In this document: piece by piece, positions 43,168 through 51,550 of the stretch
Layout of the letters: the number at the start of each line of letters is the position of its first letter
How positions within the stretch are numbered: the first letter of the stretch is position 1
Origin: Saccharothrix saharensis
GTDB taxonomy: Bacteria; Actinomycetota; Actinomycetes; Mycobacteriales; Pseudonocardiaceae
Direction of reading: 5' to 3'
Length of the DNA stretch: 64,000 bases
Assembly: GCF_006716745.1 (NCBI RefSeq)
Contig: NZ_VFPP01000001.1
Span: 310,001 to 374,000 of the forward strand
Notes under the pieces: generated by a model
What the model was told of the DNA's origin: nothing
The model's input: the letters and a program-made list of their open reading frames with translations, nothing else
Database searches by the model: none
Position numbers and translations under genes: made by a program

Positions 43168-44561
43168 CGTCGACGTTGACGGCCGTGCCGTGGTCGGGGC
43201 CGGTGGACCTGCCGCTGGGCGGCGAGCTGGACGTGCAGGCGGCGTGCGGGCTCATGCACGTGCACGGTCGGCGGTTCGGCCGGCCGACGGCGCTGGGGCT
43301 GGACTACGCGTCGATCCTGGCCGCCGAGCTGGACGCGATCGGCGCGGCGGCGCTGGACGTGGCGCGGCTGCGCGGCGTCCCGGTGCGGTCGGCGGCCACG
43401 TCGGTGGCCCAGGCGGCGCTGCTGGCGGTGACGCAGTACCTGGCGGCGGCCACCGCGGACGAGCCGGACCCGGTGCCGACGGGCGTGGGCGGGCCGCCGT
43501 TCCTGTCCGCCGACGGCGTGGCGTTCGAGGTCGAGGCGCTCGACGCCGAGGTGTGGCGGCGGTTCTGGGCGGCGCTGGACGCCGACCGGGGCGCGGTGGC
43601 GCGGGCGTGGCGGCCGTTCCAGCACCGGTTCGCCACCGCGACGTGCCCGCTGCCGCCGGAGCTGACCGGGTTGACCGCGCGGCTGCCGATCGTGCGGCTG
43701 GAACGGGTGGCCGCGGCGACCGGGATGACGCTGGTGCCGGTGGCGCACCGGGCGATCGACGACGTGCCGCCGTACGTGGTGCGGCCGCTGGGCGTGGGCA
43801 CCGGGCCGGTCGGGGAGGGGGCACCGCGTCCCGGCGCGCTGCCGCTGTCGGGCCTGGTGGTGCTGGAGTCGTGCCGCAGGGTGCAGGGCCCGGTGGCCGG
43901 GCACCTGCTGTGGCAGCTCGGCGCGACCGTCGTGCGGGTCGAGCCGCCCGGTGGCGACCCGCTGCGGGGCGTGCCGCCGCTGGCGGGGGACGTGTCCGCG
44001 CGGTTCCACGCGCTCAACCGGGGCAAGCGGGTCGCGGCGGTCGACCTGGCCACCGTGGCCGGGCGGCGCGAGCTGCTGGAGCTGGTGTCGGGCGCGGACG
44101 TGTTCCTGCACAACTGGGGTCCGGGCAAGGCCGCCGCCTGGTCGCTGCGGGCCCGTGACGTCGCCCGGGTGCGGCCCGGGATCGTGTACGCCCACGCGTC
44201 CGGCTGGGGCGACGCCTTGGGGCCGCGACCGCCGCTGGGCACGGACTTCGTCGTGCAGGCGCACGCGGGGGTGCCGCCGTCGCTGATGACGATAGTCGAC
44301 GTGTTCGGCGGGGTGGTGTGCGCCCGCGGTGTGGTGGACGCCCTCGGCGGGCGGATGAGGTCCGGCCTGGGGCAGTCGGTGTCGTCGTCGCTGCTGTCGG
44401 CGGCCGCGCGGCTGAACGCGCGGGCGACGCGGCGGTGCACGGCGCCGTTGAGCGTGCCGGTGTGCACCGACCTGGCGGCGCTGGCCCGTGACCCGCGGTT
44501 CGCGCGGGCGCTGGTGCGGGACCGGTGCGTGGTGCCGGGACCGGTGTGGGAGTTCGGATGA
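43164..44561 (+). CDS. Class III CoA-transferase-like protein with extended N-terminus
   Basis: A 465-residue protein whose C-terminal half (about 230-420) is CaiB/BaiF-like: LSGLVVLESCRRVQGPVAGHLLWQLGATVVRVEPPGGDPLRG, FHALNRGKRVAAVDL, ADVFLHNWGPGKAAAW and PPLGTDFVVQAHAGV, where the Asp of GTD fits the catalytic aspartate. The first 220 residues (DLPLGGELDVQAACGLMHVHGRRFGRP...) are not the standard start and look like a rearranged second lobe. It may move CoA between acyl groups made by the two flanking ligases, or act as an acyltransferase. Overlaps of four bases at both ends show coupled translation with the methyltransferase and ligase 2. Confidence 0.8.
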   Translation: MTSTLTAVPWSGPVDLPLGGELDVQAACGLMHVHGRRFGRPTALGLDYASILAAELDAIGAAALDVARLRGVPVRSAATSVAQAALLAVTQYLAAATADEPDPVPTGVGGPPFLSADGVAFEVEALDAEVWRRFWAALDADRGAVARAWRPFQHRFATATCPLPPELTGLTARLPIVRLERVAAATGMTLVPVAHRAIDDVPPYVVRPLGVGTGPVGEGAPRPGALPLSGLVVLESCRRVQGPVAGHLLWQLGATVVRVEPPGGDPLRGVPPLAGDVSARFHALNRGKRVAAVDLATVAGRRELLELVSGADVFLHNWGPGKAAAWSLRARDVARVRPGIVYAHASGWGDALGPRPPLGTDFVVQAHAGVPPSLMTIVDVFGGVVCARGVVDALGGRMRSGLGQSVSSSLLSAAARLNARATRRCTAPLSVPVCTDLAALARDPRFARALVRDRCVVPGPVWEFG

Positions 44562-46045
44562 GCTGGACGTCGTCGACCGGGGTGGTGGTGCGCGACCTGG
44601 TGCCCGCCGCGCTGCGCCGGTCCTGGGTCGCGGCGGGGCACTGCCCCGACCGGGACCTGTACTCGCTGTTCCGGGACCGGGTGGCCGCGCACCCCGTCCG
44701 GACGGCGGTGATCGACCCCGACGGGGCGTGGGACTACGCGTCGTTGGACCGGGCGGTGCGGTGGCAGGCGAGGGCGCTGAGCCGGTACGGCCCCACCGAC
44801 ATCATCGGCATTGCCGTGCCGAACGGGCGGGAAGCGGTGGTGGCGGAACTGGCGGTGGCGGCCGTCGGCGGGGTGGCGGTGCACCTGCCCGACGGTGGTT
44901 CGCCGGTGGTGAGCACGGTCGTCACCGACGTGTCGGAGGCGGTGGCGGCGGCGTCCGACCCCCGTCGGGACGTGCCGTGGACGCCGGTCGCGGTCGGGCC
45001 GGAGGCGCCCGCCCGGATCCTGGTGTCGTCGGGGTCGGAGGCCGCGCCGAAGCTGGTCGCCTACTCCCACAACGCCTTCGCGGGCGGTCGGGGGAACTAC
45101 GTGCGGGCGGTGCACGGCGACACGGCGGTGCCGCGCGACCTGGTGCTGGTCCCGCAGGCGTCGGCGTTCGGGTCGTTCGGCGCGGCGATCACGCTGTGCC
45201 GCTGGGGCGGCACGGTGGTGCTGATGCGCCGGTTCGACGCGGTGGAGGCGTTGCGCGCGGTGGCGGAGCACCGGCCGACGCACGTGTTCGGCGTGCCCAC
45301 CATGCTGCGCCGGATGGCGGCGTTGGCGTCCACAGCGGACATGTCGTCCGTGCGGGCGGTGGTGTCCAGCGGCGATGTGCTGACGCCCGGGACGCTGGCG
45401 GCCGTGCGCTCGGCGTTCGGCTGCCCGGTGATCAACGTCTACGGCTCGTCGGACGGCGTCAACTGCCACACCGCGACTCCGGAGCACGGGGTGGGCCGGC
45501 CGGATCCGGCGGTCACCGACATCCGGGTGGTGGACGGGGAGATCTGCGCGCGGGGACCGATGACGCCGCTGTGCTACGTCGACGCGCCCGAGCTGGACCG
45601 GCGGCACCGCCTGCCGGGCGGCTGGGTGCGCACCGGGGACGAGGGTCGCTTCGACGCCGACGGCACCTTGCACGTGGTGCGGCGCCTCAAGCGCGTGGTC
45701 ATCCGCGGTGGTTTCACCATCAGCCCGGCCGAGGTGGAACGGGCGCTGGACGGGCACCCCGTGGTGGCGGAGGCGGCGTGCGTGCCGGTGCCGGACCCCG
45801 ACCTGGGGGAGCGGCTGTGCGCGTGCGTGGCCGTGCGCCCCGGCCACCGCGCGCCGTCGCTGGACCAGTTGACCGCGTTCCTGCGGGAGCGCGGCCTGAG
45901 CCGCCGCAAGCTGCCGGAGCACCTGGTGGTGCTGCCGGAACTGCCGTTGGGGCGCACGGGCAAGGTCTGCCTGCCCACCGTGACCCGGTTGGCGGCCGAG
46001 CACCACGCCGCCGGCCGCGGGGAGCAGTCCGTCGAAAACGCGTAG
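44558..46045 (+). CDS. Acyl/aryl-AMP ligase 2 with altered P-loop
   Basis: A 495-residue adenylate-forming enzyme resembling DHB-AMP or cyclohexane-carboxylate ligases. The A3 P-loop reads S157-S-G-S-E-A-A-P-K165 instead of SSGTTGxPK, keeping Ser-Gly and Lys. Later motifs are intact: VYGSSDG (A5), TGDEGRFDADG (A7), RRLKRVVIRGGFTISPAEVE (A8) and the catalytic lysine in GRTGKVCLP. It should activate an aryl or acyl acid. The altered loop is shared with some known acyl ligases, so activity is likely. ATG 44558 overlaps the previous stop by four bases. Confidence 0.86.
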   Translation: MSWTSSTGVVVRDLVPAALRRSWVAAGHCPDRDLYSLFRDRVAAHPVRTAVIDPDGAWDYASLDRAVRWQARALSRYGPTDIIGIAVPNGREAVVAELAVAAVGGVAVHLPDGGSPVVSTVVTDVSEAVAAASDPRRDVPWTPVAVGPEAPARILVSSGSEAAPKLVAYSHNAFAGGRGNYVRAVHGDTAVPRDLVLVPQASAFGSFGAAITLCRWGGTVVLMRRFDAVEALRAVAEHRPTHVFGVPTMLRRMAALASTADMSSVRAVVSSGDVLTPGTLAAVRSAFGCPVINVYGSSDGVNCHTATPEHGVGRPDPAVTDIRVVDGEICARGPMTPLCYVDAPELDRRHRLPGGWVRTGDEGRFDADGTLHVVRRLKRVVIRGGFTISPAEVERALDGHPVVAEAACVPVPDPDLGERLCACVAVRPGHRAPSLDQLTAFLRERGLSRRKLPEHLVVLPELPLGRTGKVCLPTVTRLAAEHHAAGRGEQSVENA

Positions 46046-46054
46046 GAGGTCGTG

Positions 46055-46468
46055 GTGGTGCTGAGGCTGGATCCGTTCGCGGGGCCGGGGTTCGCGTCGT
46101 TGGAGGCGTTGGCCAAGGCCGTGGACGACGTGGACCTGCCGGTCGGGCTGGTCGAACTCGTGCGGTTGCGGTGCTCGCAGCTCAACGGCTGCACCTACTG
46201 CACCCGGCTGCACCGCGGCGCGGCCGTGGCGGCGGGGGAGACGCGTGACGTCGCCTCGTGGCGCACCGACCCCGCGTTCACCGGGTCGGAACGGGCCGTG
46301 CTGGCGTTGGCCGAGGCGGTCACGCTGGTGCACGACGGGCACGTGCCGGACGCGGTGCTCGACGCGGCGATCCGCGCGGTGGGCGAGGTGCGGGTGCAGC
46401 AGGTCGTGTGGGTGGCGACGGTCGTCAACGCCCACAACCGGCTGGCGATCAGCGCCCGGCTCACCTGA
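46055..46468 (+). CDS. AhpD/carboxymuconolactone decarboxylase-like protein
   Basis: A 137-residue all-helical protein of the AhpD-like fold. The redox motif is N-G-C46-T-Y-C49-T-R-L-H53, matching the CxxC-x3-H proton-relay arrangement of alkylhydroperoxidase D; ERAVLALAEAVTLV and VQQVVWVATVVNAHNRLAI complete the core. Proteins of this type reduce peroxides or protect oxygen-sensitive steps, and some act as cluster-specific redox enzymes. GTG 46055 is chosen for its five-base distance from GGAGGT; 46052 and 46058 are alternatives. It is the last gene of the plus operon, nine bases after ligase 2, and overlaps the convergent propeller gene. Confidence 0.85.
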   Translation: MVLRLDPFAGPGFASLEALAKAVDDVDLPVGLVELVRLRCSQLNGCTYCTRLHRGAAVAAGETRDVASWRTDPAFTGSERAVLALAEAVTLVHDGHVPDAVLDAAIRAVGEVRVQQVVWVATVVNAHNRLAISARLT

Positions 46469-48044
46469 GGCCGACCACCGGGGCCGGGGTGCCGCCGAAC
46501 GACGTCCGGGTGACCACGAGCGCGCCGGGCGCGGCGACGAGCAGGACGTCCGGCCGGCCGCGCGCGCCCGAGCCGTCCAGGCGGACCGGGGTGGACGTGG
46601 GCGGCGAGCTGTCCAGCGGGTGCGTCACCAGGGTCAGCTCACGGCCGTTGTCGGCGCACGCCCGCACGTAGGTGGTGGCGGTCGTCAGGTCCGCGGTGCG
46701 CAGCGGGCAGTCGTCGACCGGCAGCGGCGTGGTCGCGCCGGTGGCCGGGTCGAGCGCGGCGAGGCCGGTGACCCGGCCGCCTTCGCTGTCCTCGACCAGC
46801 GGCGTGACGCCGACGTCGGTGCGCACGGTCCAGGGCCGTTCCGGCCGGGACAGCACCCGGCCGGTGTCGGCGTCCAGCACCCCGTCCGGCACCGCGTCCG
46901 GCGTCCGCGCCGCGCCGAAGGCCTGGAAGAGCACGACGGACCCGTCCGGTGTGCCGTGCAGCCGGACGTCCTGCCGCTCGTCGTCCGCCTCGACGCGCGG
47001 GACCTCGTGCTGCCACCGCTGCTCGCCGGTCGCCTCGTCCAGCGCCGTGACGCCCAACGTCCCAGCGCACACCGTGGGCACGAGGACGGTCGTGCGGCCC
47101 CACGCCACCTGGCCGAACCACGACGTGCAGCCGTCCGGCGGCGACCACCGCCACCGCGGCTCGCCGTTGACGACGTCGTACCCGGTGACGACCTCGCCGT
47201 CGCGCACGGTCAACGACCGCGCGCCCGGCTGCACCTGGCCGGTCTCCACCAGCACGGACCGGACCACCATCCCGAACCGGGGCGTCCCGGTGTCGGCGTC
47301 GAGCACCACCACCGACTGCGCCCGCGTGTCGTGCACGGACCGGAAGGTCACCACCACGGTCCGGCGGTCCACCGACGCCACCACCGCGCCCACCGGCGCA
47401 CCGGGCCGGGCGTACCGCCACTCGACCCGCCCGTCGGTCCCGTTCAAGCCGACCACGGCCCCGTCCCGGGTGGCCACCGCGACGCCGTGCGGGATCGGCG
47501 CGACGTCCACCACGTCGGCGGGCGGCTGCCACGCCCACTGCCGACCACCCGGCCGCTCCACCAGTGGCTCCGGTGCGAAGTCCCGGGCGTCCCGGGTCTC
47601 CGACCGGACGATGACCGCCTCCGCGCCGACCGGCGCGAACCACGCCGCCACCGCCACCACGACGGCCGCCGCCACACCGGACGGGCGCACCCGCCACCGT
47701 CCCCGCCGGTCTCCGCCCGCCTCCGGTCGCCGTCCCACCAGCCCGACCGCACCCACCGCCACCGCGAGCGACCCGACCGCCAGCACCGGCAGGTCGGCAC
47801 CGGTCAGGCCGATCAGCAGGTCCGACGCCAGCAGCCACCACACGGCCGCGGCCGAGCAGACGGCCGCCACCACCGCCACCACCCGCGCCGCCCGGTCGCC
47901 CACGACCGCGAGCAGCGCCGCGAGCACGACGCCCACCGCCGCTCCGATCACCGCGGCGTCCACGTCCGGCCGGGGCACGCCACCCGACAGGAACGGCGCG
48001 CACGCGGCGCACAACGCACCCACCACCGCCATGTACCGCAGCAT
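46461..48044 (-). CDS. Membrane-anchored PQQ-type beta-propeller protein
   Basis: A 527-residue protein with five membrane helices in the first 160 residues (for example YMAVVGALCAACAPFL and AAVVVAVAAWFAPVGAEAVIV) and a large extracytoplasmic propeller built of PQQ-like repeats: VGLNGTDGRVEWRYA, VLDADTGTPRFGM, GYDVVNGEPRWRW, ALDEATGEQRWQHEV and VLDADTGRVLS. These W/G blades resemble BamB/PQQ-dehydrogenase propellers, but no PQQ-binding residues can be asserted. It may sense or scaffold at the cell surface. ATG 48044 has GGGGGAGG six bases upstream. It is transcribed alone toward the biosynthetic operon. Confidence 0.83.
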   Translation of the reverse strand: MLRYMAVVGALCAACAPFLSGGVPRPDVDAAVIGAAVGVVLAALLAVVGDRAARVVAVVAAVCSAAAVWWLLASDLLIGLTGADLPVLAVGSLAVAVGAVGLVGRRPEAGGDRRGRWRVRPSGVAAAVVVAVAAWFAPVGAEAVIVRSETRDARDFAPEPLVERPGGRQWAWQPPADVVDVAPIPHGVAVATRDGAVVGLNGTDGRVEWRYARPGAPVGAVVASVDRRTVVVTFRSVHDTRAQSVVVLDADTGTPRFGMVVRSVLVETGQVQPGARSLTVRDGEVVTGYDVVNGEPRWRWSPPDGCTSWFGQVAWGRTTVLVPTVCAGTLGVTALDEATGEQRWQHEVPRVEADDERQDVRLHGTPDGSVVLFQAFGAARTPDAVPDGVLDADTGRVLSRPERPWTVRTDVGVTPLVEDSEGGRVTGLAALDPATGATTPLPVDDCPLRTADLTTATTYVRACADNGRELTLVTHPLDSSPPTSTPVRLDGSGARGRPDVLLVAAPGALVVTRTSFGGTPAPVVGLR

Positions 48045-48133
48045 CCCGGCACCTCCCCCCGCGTGTGACGGCACGCGCCGGTGATCCGTTCCACCGACGG
48101 GCCGGCGGTCGGGGATGGGGCAGAATCGGGCCG

Positions 48134-49357
48134 GTGAGCACCAACTGGGCAGGCACCTTCACCTTCTCCGCCGCGCGGACCGCGCACCCGACGTCCGTCG
48201 AAGAGCTCCAGGACGTCGTCCGGAACGCCGGGTCGGCGCGCGTGGTCGGCGCGGGGCACTCGTTCAGCACGATCGCCGACACCGACGGCACGCTGATCAG
48301 CCTCGACCGCATGCCCGAGGTGTTCGAGGTCCGCGGCGCGACGGTGCGGGTGGGCGCCGGGACGCGGCTGGCGCGGCTCGCCGAGCGGCTGCACGCCGTG
48401 GGCCTCGCCCTGCCGGCCATGCCGTCGCTTCCCCACATCACGATCGTCGGCGCGTGCGCCACCGCCACCCACGGCTCGGGCAACGACGTCGGGTCGCTCG
48501 CGAGCCTGGTCCGCTCGCTCGACCTGGTCGCCGCCGACGGCAGCGTCACAACCCTGACCAGGGGGGACGCCGGGTTCGACGGCGCGGTGGTGGCGTTCGG
48601 CACGCTCGGCGTGGTCGTGACCCTGGAGCTCGACGTCGTGCCGACCTTCGAGGTCGAGCAGCGCGTCTACCGCGACATGCCGTTCGACGCCCTGGTCGAG
48701 CACGTGGACGCGGTGTTCGCGAGCGCCTACAGCGTCAGCGCCTTCACCACCTGGCGGGGCGTGGCGCAGGTGTTCGCCAAGCACCGCACCACCGACACCC
48801 GGCACGACCTGGCCTGGACCGGCGCGACGCCCGCCACCGAGCCGGTGCACCCGGTGCCCGGCCAGCCCGCCTCGCACTGCACGGCGCAGCTCGGCGTGCC
48901 CGGCCCGTGGCACGAGCGGCTGCCCCACTTCCGCGCCGACTTCACCCCCAGCGTCGGCCGCGAGCTGCAGTCCGAGTACTTCGTGGCCCGCGAGCACGCC
49001 GCCGACGCGTTGCGGGCGCTCAACGACCTTTCGGCTCAGATCGCCCCCGTGCTGCTGACCTCCGAGGTGCGCACGATCGCGGCCGACGCGCAGTGGCTCA
49101 GCCCGGTGCACGACCGGCCGAGCGCGGCGTTCCACTTCACCTGGCAGCCGGACGAGGCGGCGGTCCGCGCCGTGCTGCGCGAGGTCGAGGCGGCGCTGAG
49201 CCCGTGGCGACCGCGCCCGCACTGGGGCAAGCTGTTCGAGCTGGCCGACCCCGGCGGGCGGTACGCGAACTGGGCGCGGTTCGCCGAGCTGCGGGACCGG
49301 CTCGACCCGGACCGGACGTTCCGCAACCCGCTGGTCGACGACTGGTTCACCGGTTGA
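48134..49357 (+). CDS. FAD-linked alditol/sugar oxidase (AldO-like)
   Basis: A 407-residue vanillyl-alcohol-oxidase-fold flavoprotein. RVVGAGHSFSTIADTDG (36-52) contains H42, at the position where Streptomyces AldO bonds covalently to FAD; PSLPHITIVGACATATHGSG and TLGVVVTLELDVVP are further FAD-domain signatures. The C-terminus HWGKLFELADPGGRYANWARFAELRDRLDPDRTFRN fits the alditol oxidase/L-gulonolactone oxidase branch, which oxidises polyols such as xylitol or sorbitol and releases peroxide. No signal peptide is seen. GTG 48134 starts the typical short N-terminus; ribosome site weak. Confidence 0.9.
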   Translation: MSTNWAGTFTFSAARTAHPTSVEELQDVVRNAGSARVVGAGHSFSTIADTDGTLISLDRMPEVFEVRGATVRVGAGTRLARLAERLHAVGLALPAMPSLPHITIVGACATATHGSGNDVGSLASLVRSLDLVAADGSVTTLTRGDAGFDGAVVAFGTLGVVVTLELDVVPTFEVEQRVYRDMPFDALVEHVDAVFASAYSVSAFTTWRGVAQVFAKHRTTDTRHDLAWTGATPATEPVHPVPGQPASHCTAQLGVPGPWHERLPHFRADFTPSVGRELQSEYFVAREHAADALRALNDLSAQIAPVLLTSEVRTIAADAQWLSPVHDRPSAAFHFTWQPDEAAVRAVLREVEAALSPWRPRPHWGKLFELADPGGRYANWARFAELRDRLDPDRTFRNPLVDDWFTG

Positions 49358-49363
49358 GCGCTC

Positions 49364-51166
49364 TCACATCCGCGCGAACCGCCGCAACCCGTCCAGGTCG
49401 GGCACGACCACGTCGCGCCGCAGGTGGCTGACCACCACGCCGGCCTTGCGCAGGTCGGCGAACGCCTTCTCGGCGGTGCGCGGCTTCATCCCGGCGATCG
49501 AGGCCAGCTCGACCTTGGTCAGCGGGATGCCCAGCACCCACCCGCCGACCTCCTGCCTGCCGTGCGCGCCGACCAGCTCGGCCAGCACCCGGGCGACCCG
49601 CTCGGCGGCGGTGTGCGACAGGAAGTCGCGCCGCCGCCGGTTCGCCCACCGCAGCTGGTCGTCGATGACGCCGATCAGCTCCACGAAACCGTCGTTGCGG
49701 CGGTGCAGGAAGCCGTGCAGCTCGGCGCTCGTGATCAGCTTCGCGGTCACGTCACCGCACGTGATCACGGTCGCCGAGCGCGGCTTGTGGTCCAGTGCCG
49801 CCAGCTCGCCCACCAGGTCGCCCGCGACCCGCACGGTGAGCACCGCGGTGTCCCCGCTCGCGTCGTTGACCAGCACCTTCACCACGCCTTCGAGCAGCAG
49901 GAAGACGTGCGTGTCGGTGGCGTCCTGGACGATGATCTCCCGGTCGGCGGCGTAGCGGACCGTGGTGCCCAGCGACATCAGCTCGTGCCGGCTGTTCTCC
50001 CGCAGCCGCGCCAGCAGCGTGCCCGGCGGCCACTCCGCCGTCGCCACGCTCTGCCGCACCGCGGGCGCGCCCGGCTTCGCGGTGGCCAGCGACCGGCCCG
50101 CGTCGGCGAACGACGCGTAACCCCGCTCGAACGACGGGTCGGGCCCGACACCGGACAGCAACGCCTCGCACGCCCGTCGCTGCTCGTCCAGCGCTCGTAC
50201 GGCCGGGTGACCCGCGCCCAGCGCCGACACCGCCCGCATCGACGCGTCGCGCACCACGTCCAGCAGCCGCTGCGCCTGCGACCGCGTGCCGTCGAGGTGG
50301 GCGAGCTCCAGCTCGGCCGACGCCAGGTTCGACGTCGCGATCACCGCGTGCGGGTGGTCCGCGCCCAGCCGGGTCGCGGTGCGGTCGGCCGCCGAGCGCA
50401 GGCTCGGCAGCGCGAGCCGGGCCCGTTCCGCGGACCGGCGCACCCGGGCCAGCTCGAACTCCGCCGACGCCAGGTTCGCCGCCGCCACCAGCGCCCTCGG
50501 GTGGTGCGTGCCCAGCGCGTTGAGCACGCGGTCGGTCGCGTCGCGCAGGTCCGTCAGCGACTCGGCGACCTCCTCGGCGTCACCGTGGTCGCGGGCGGTC
50601 CGGAACCGGGCGCACATCAGGGCCAACCGCAGCACGCACGTCTGCGGGTGGTTGGACCCGAGCACCGCCGCGTTGCGCTGTAACGCCAGTTCCAGCGCGC
50701 CCGTCTCGCCCGGTTTCGCGGGCTCCACGGCCACCGCGACCGAGCCGACCGCGACGGGGTCGGGCACCGGCAGCGGGTCCAGGAAGTCGCCGACCACCTG
50801 GCGCAACGGCGTGCCGCGGCCGAACGCGGTGCTCGGCGGCCTGCGCCGGACCTGCCGGGGCGCGGTCGTGCCCGGTTCGCGCCGACCGCGGGCCACGGAC
50901 GCCAACGCCTGCTGGTCGCGCACCCGTGACGCCTCCGGCCCGGCCGGGTCCACCAGCGCCAGCATGGCGATCAGCAGCGCGTCGGCGGCGTCGGGCGAGC
51001 CGATCCGGGTCATCCCGGCGGCGCAGCGCAGCAGGCGGTCCACGTCGCGGCGCGCGCTGAGCGCGTCCAGCGAGCGCGCCAGGTCCACCGCGAGGCGGCG
51101 GGCCGCCTGCCGGTCCGGCGCGGACCGGGCCAGGACTGCTTCGAGTTCGACCATTCGGCTGTTCAT
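49364..51166 (-). CDS. CRP/FNR-type regulator with N-terminal TPR-like region
   Basis: A 600-residue regulator, about 2.7 times the normal CRP length. Residues about 150-350 hold repeated kinesin-light-chain-like TPR units (ALGTHHPRALVAAANLASAEFELA, RLGADHPHAVIATSNLASAELELA, ALGAGHPAVRAL). Residues about 385-495 are a cyclic-nucleotide-type sensor fold (VQDATDTHVFLLLEGVVKVLVND, VGELAALDHKPRSATV), and the C-terminus is a winged helix (LTKVELASIAGMKPRTAEKAFADLRKAGVV). The effector is unknown: residues binding cAMP phosphate (RxS) appear as PRSAT. ATG 51166 or 51154 could start it. It is monocistronic and may regulate the flanking oxidase or itself. Confidence 0.85.
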   Translation of the reverse strand: MNSRMVELEAVLARSAPDRQAARRLAVDLARSLDALSARRDVDRLLRCAAGMTRIGSPDAADALLIAMLALVDPAGPEASRVRDQQALASVARGRREPGTTAPRQVRRRPPSTAFGRGTPLRQVVGDFLDPLPVPDPVAVGSVAVAVEPAKPGETGALELALQRNAAVLGSNHPQTCVLRLALMCARFRTARDHGDAEEVAESLTDLRDATDRVLNALGTHHPRALVAAANLASAEFELARVRRSAERARLALPSLRSAADRTATRLGADHPHAVIATSNLASAELELAHLDGTRSQAQRLLDVVRDASMRAVSALGAGHPAVRALDEQRRACEALLSGVGPDPSFERGYASFADAGRSLATAKPGAPAVRQSVATAEWPPGTLLARLRENSRHELMSLGTTVRYAADREIIVQDATDTHVFLLLEGVVKVLVNDASGDTAVLTVRVAGDLVGELAALDHKPRSATVITCGDVTAKLITSAELHGFLHRRNDGFVELIGVIDDQLRWANRRRRDFLSHTAAERVARVLAELVGAHGRQEVGGWVLGIPLTKVELASIAGMKPRTAEKAFADLRKAGVVVSHLRRDVVVPDLDGLRRFARM

Positions 51167-51550
51167 CCGGCACCCCAGGTGGTTGCTCGGTCTGCGACGG
51201 CGCGGCTCCGGCGTTCGGACGCCGCTGTACGGCGTTCGGGCGCGGGTCCACGTGCCACCGAAGTGGAATCCTCGTCCATAGCGGCGATATCGGTTGCTCC
51301 GGACATTCGTTAGCGCATCCCTGACATAGTTACGGTACGAATGGTCGGATGACCGACCCTTATCCGCACTATTGCGGAAAACCGTGCAAGTTCTTTGTCG
51401 TAGTGAACATCTTCGACCGGGTGCTTGGCGAGACCCCGGGCCGGCTCGGGAGGATCGCTCGGTTCTCCGACTTCCCGGCGGCCGATCCCGCCGCCGTTAC
51501 CGGTGGTGGCCTGCGCCGCCCGCCACCGCCGGCCGTGGCACAGTGTTCGC
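51167..51550. promoter_or_regulatory. Intergenic region between CRP-type gene and decayed regulator
   Basis: 384 bp without a supportable gene. The stretch 51270-51415 is AT-richer (GCGATATCGGTTGC, GACATAGTTACGGTACG) and probably holds the promoter of the CRP-type gene. An inverted repeat GGTCGG-ATGA-CCGACC lies at 51343-51358. The rest is GC-rich and looks like decayed sequence leading into the pseudogene. Confidence 0.4.

Noticed and set aside
28555..46468. Classical RiPP cluster interpretation
   Set aside because: The small peptide is suggestive, but no radical SAM, YcaO, LanM, ATP-grasp or leader peptidase gene is present. The neighbouring enzymes are sugar and acyl-activation types.
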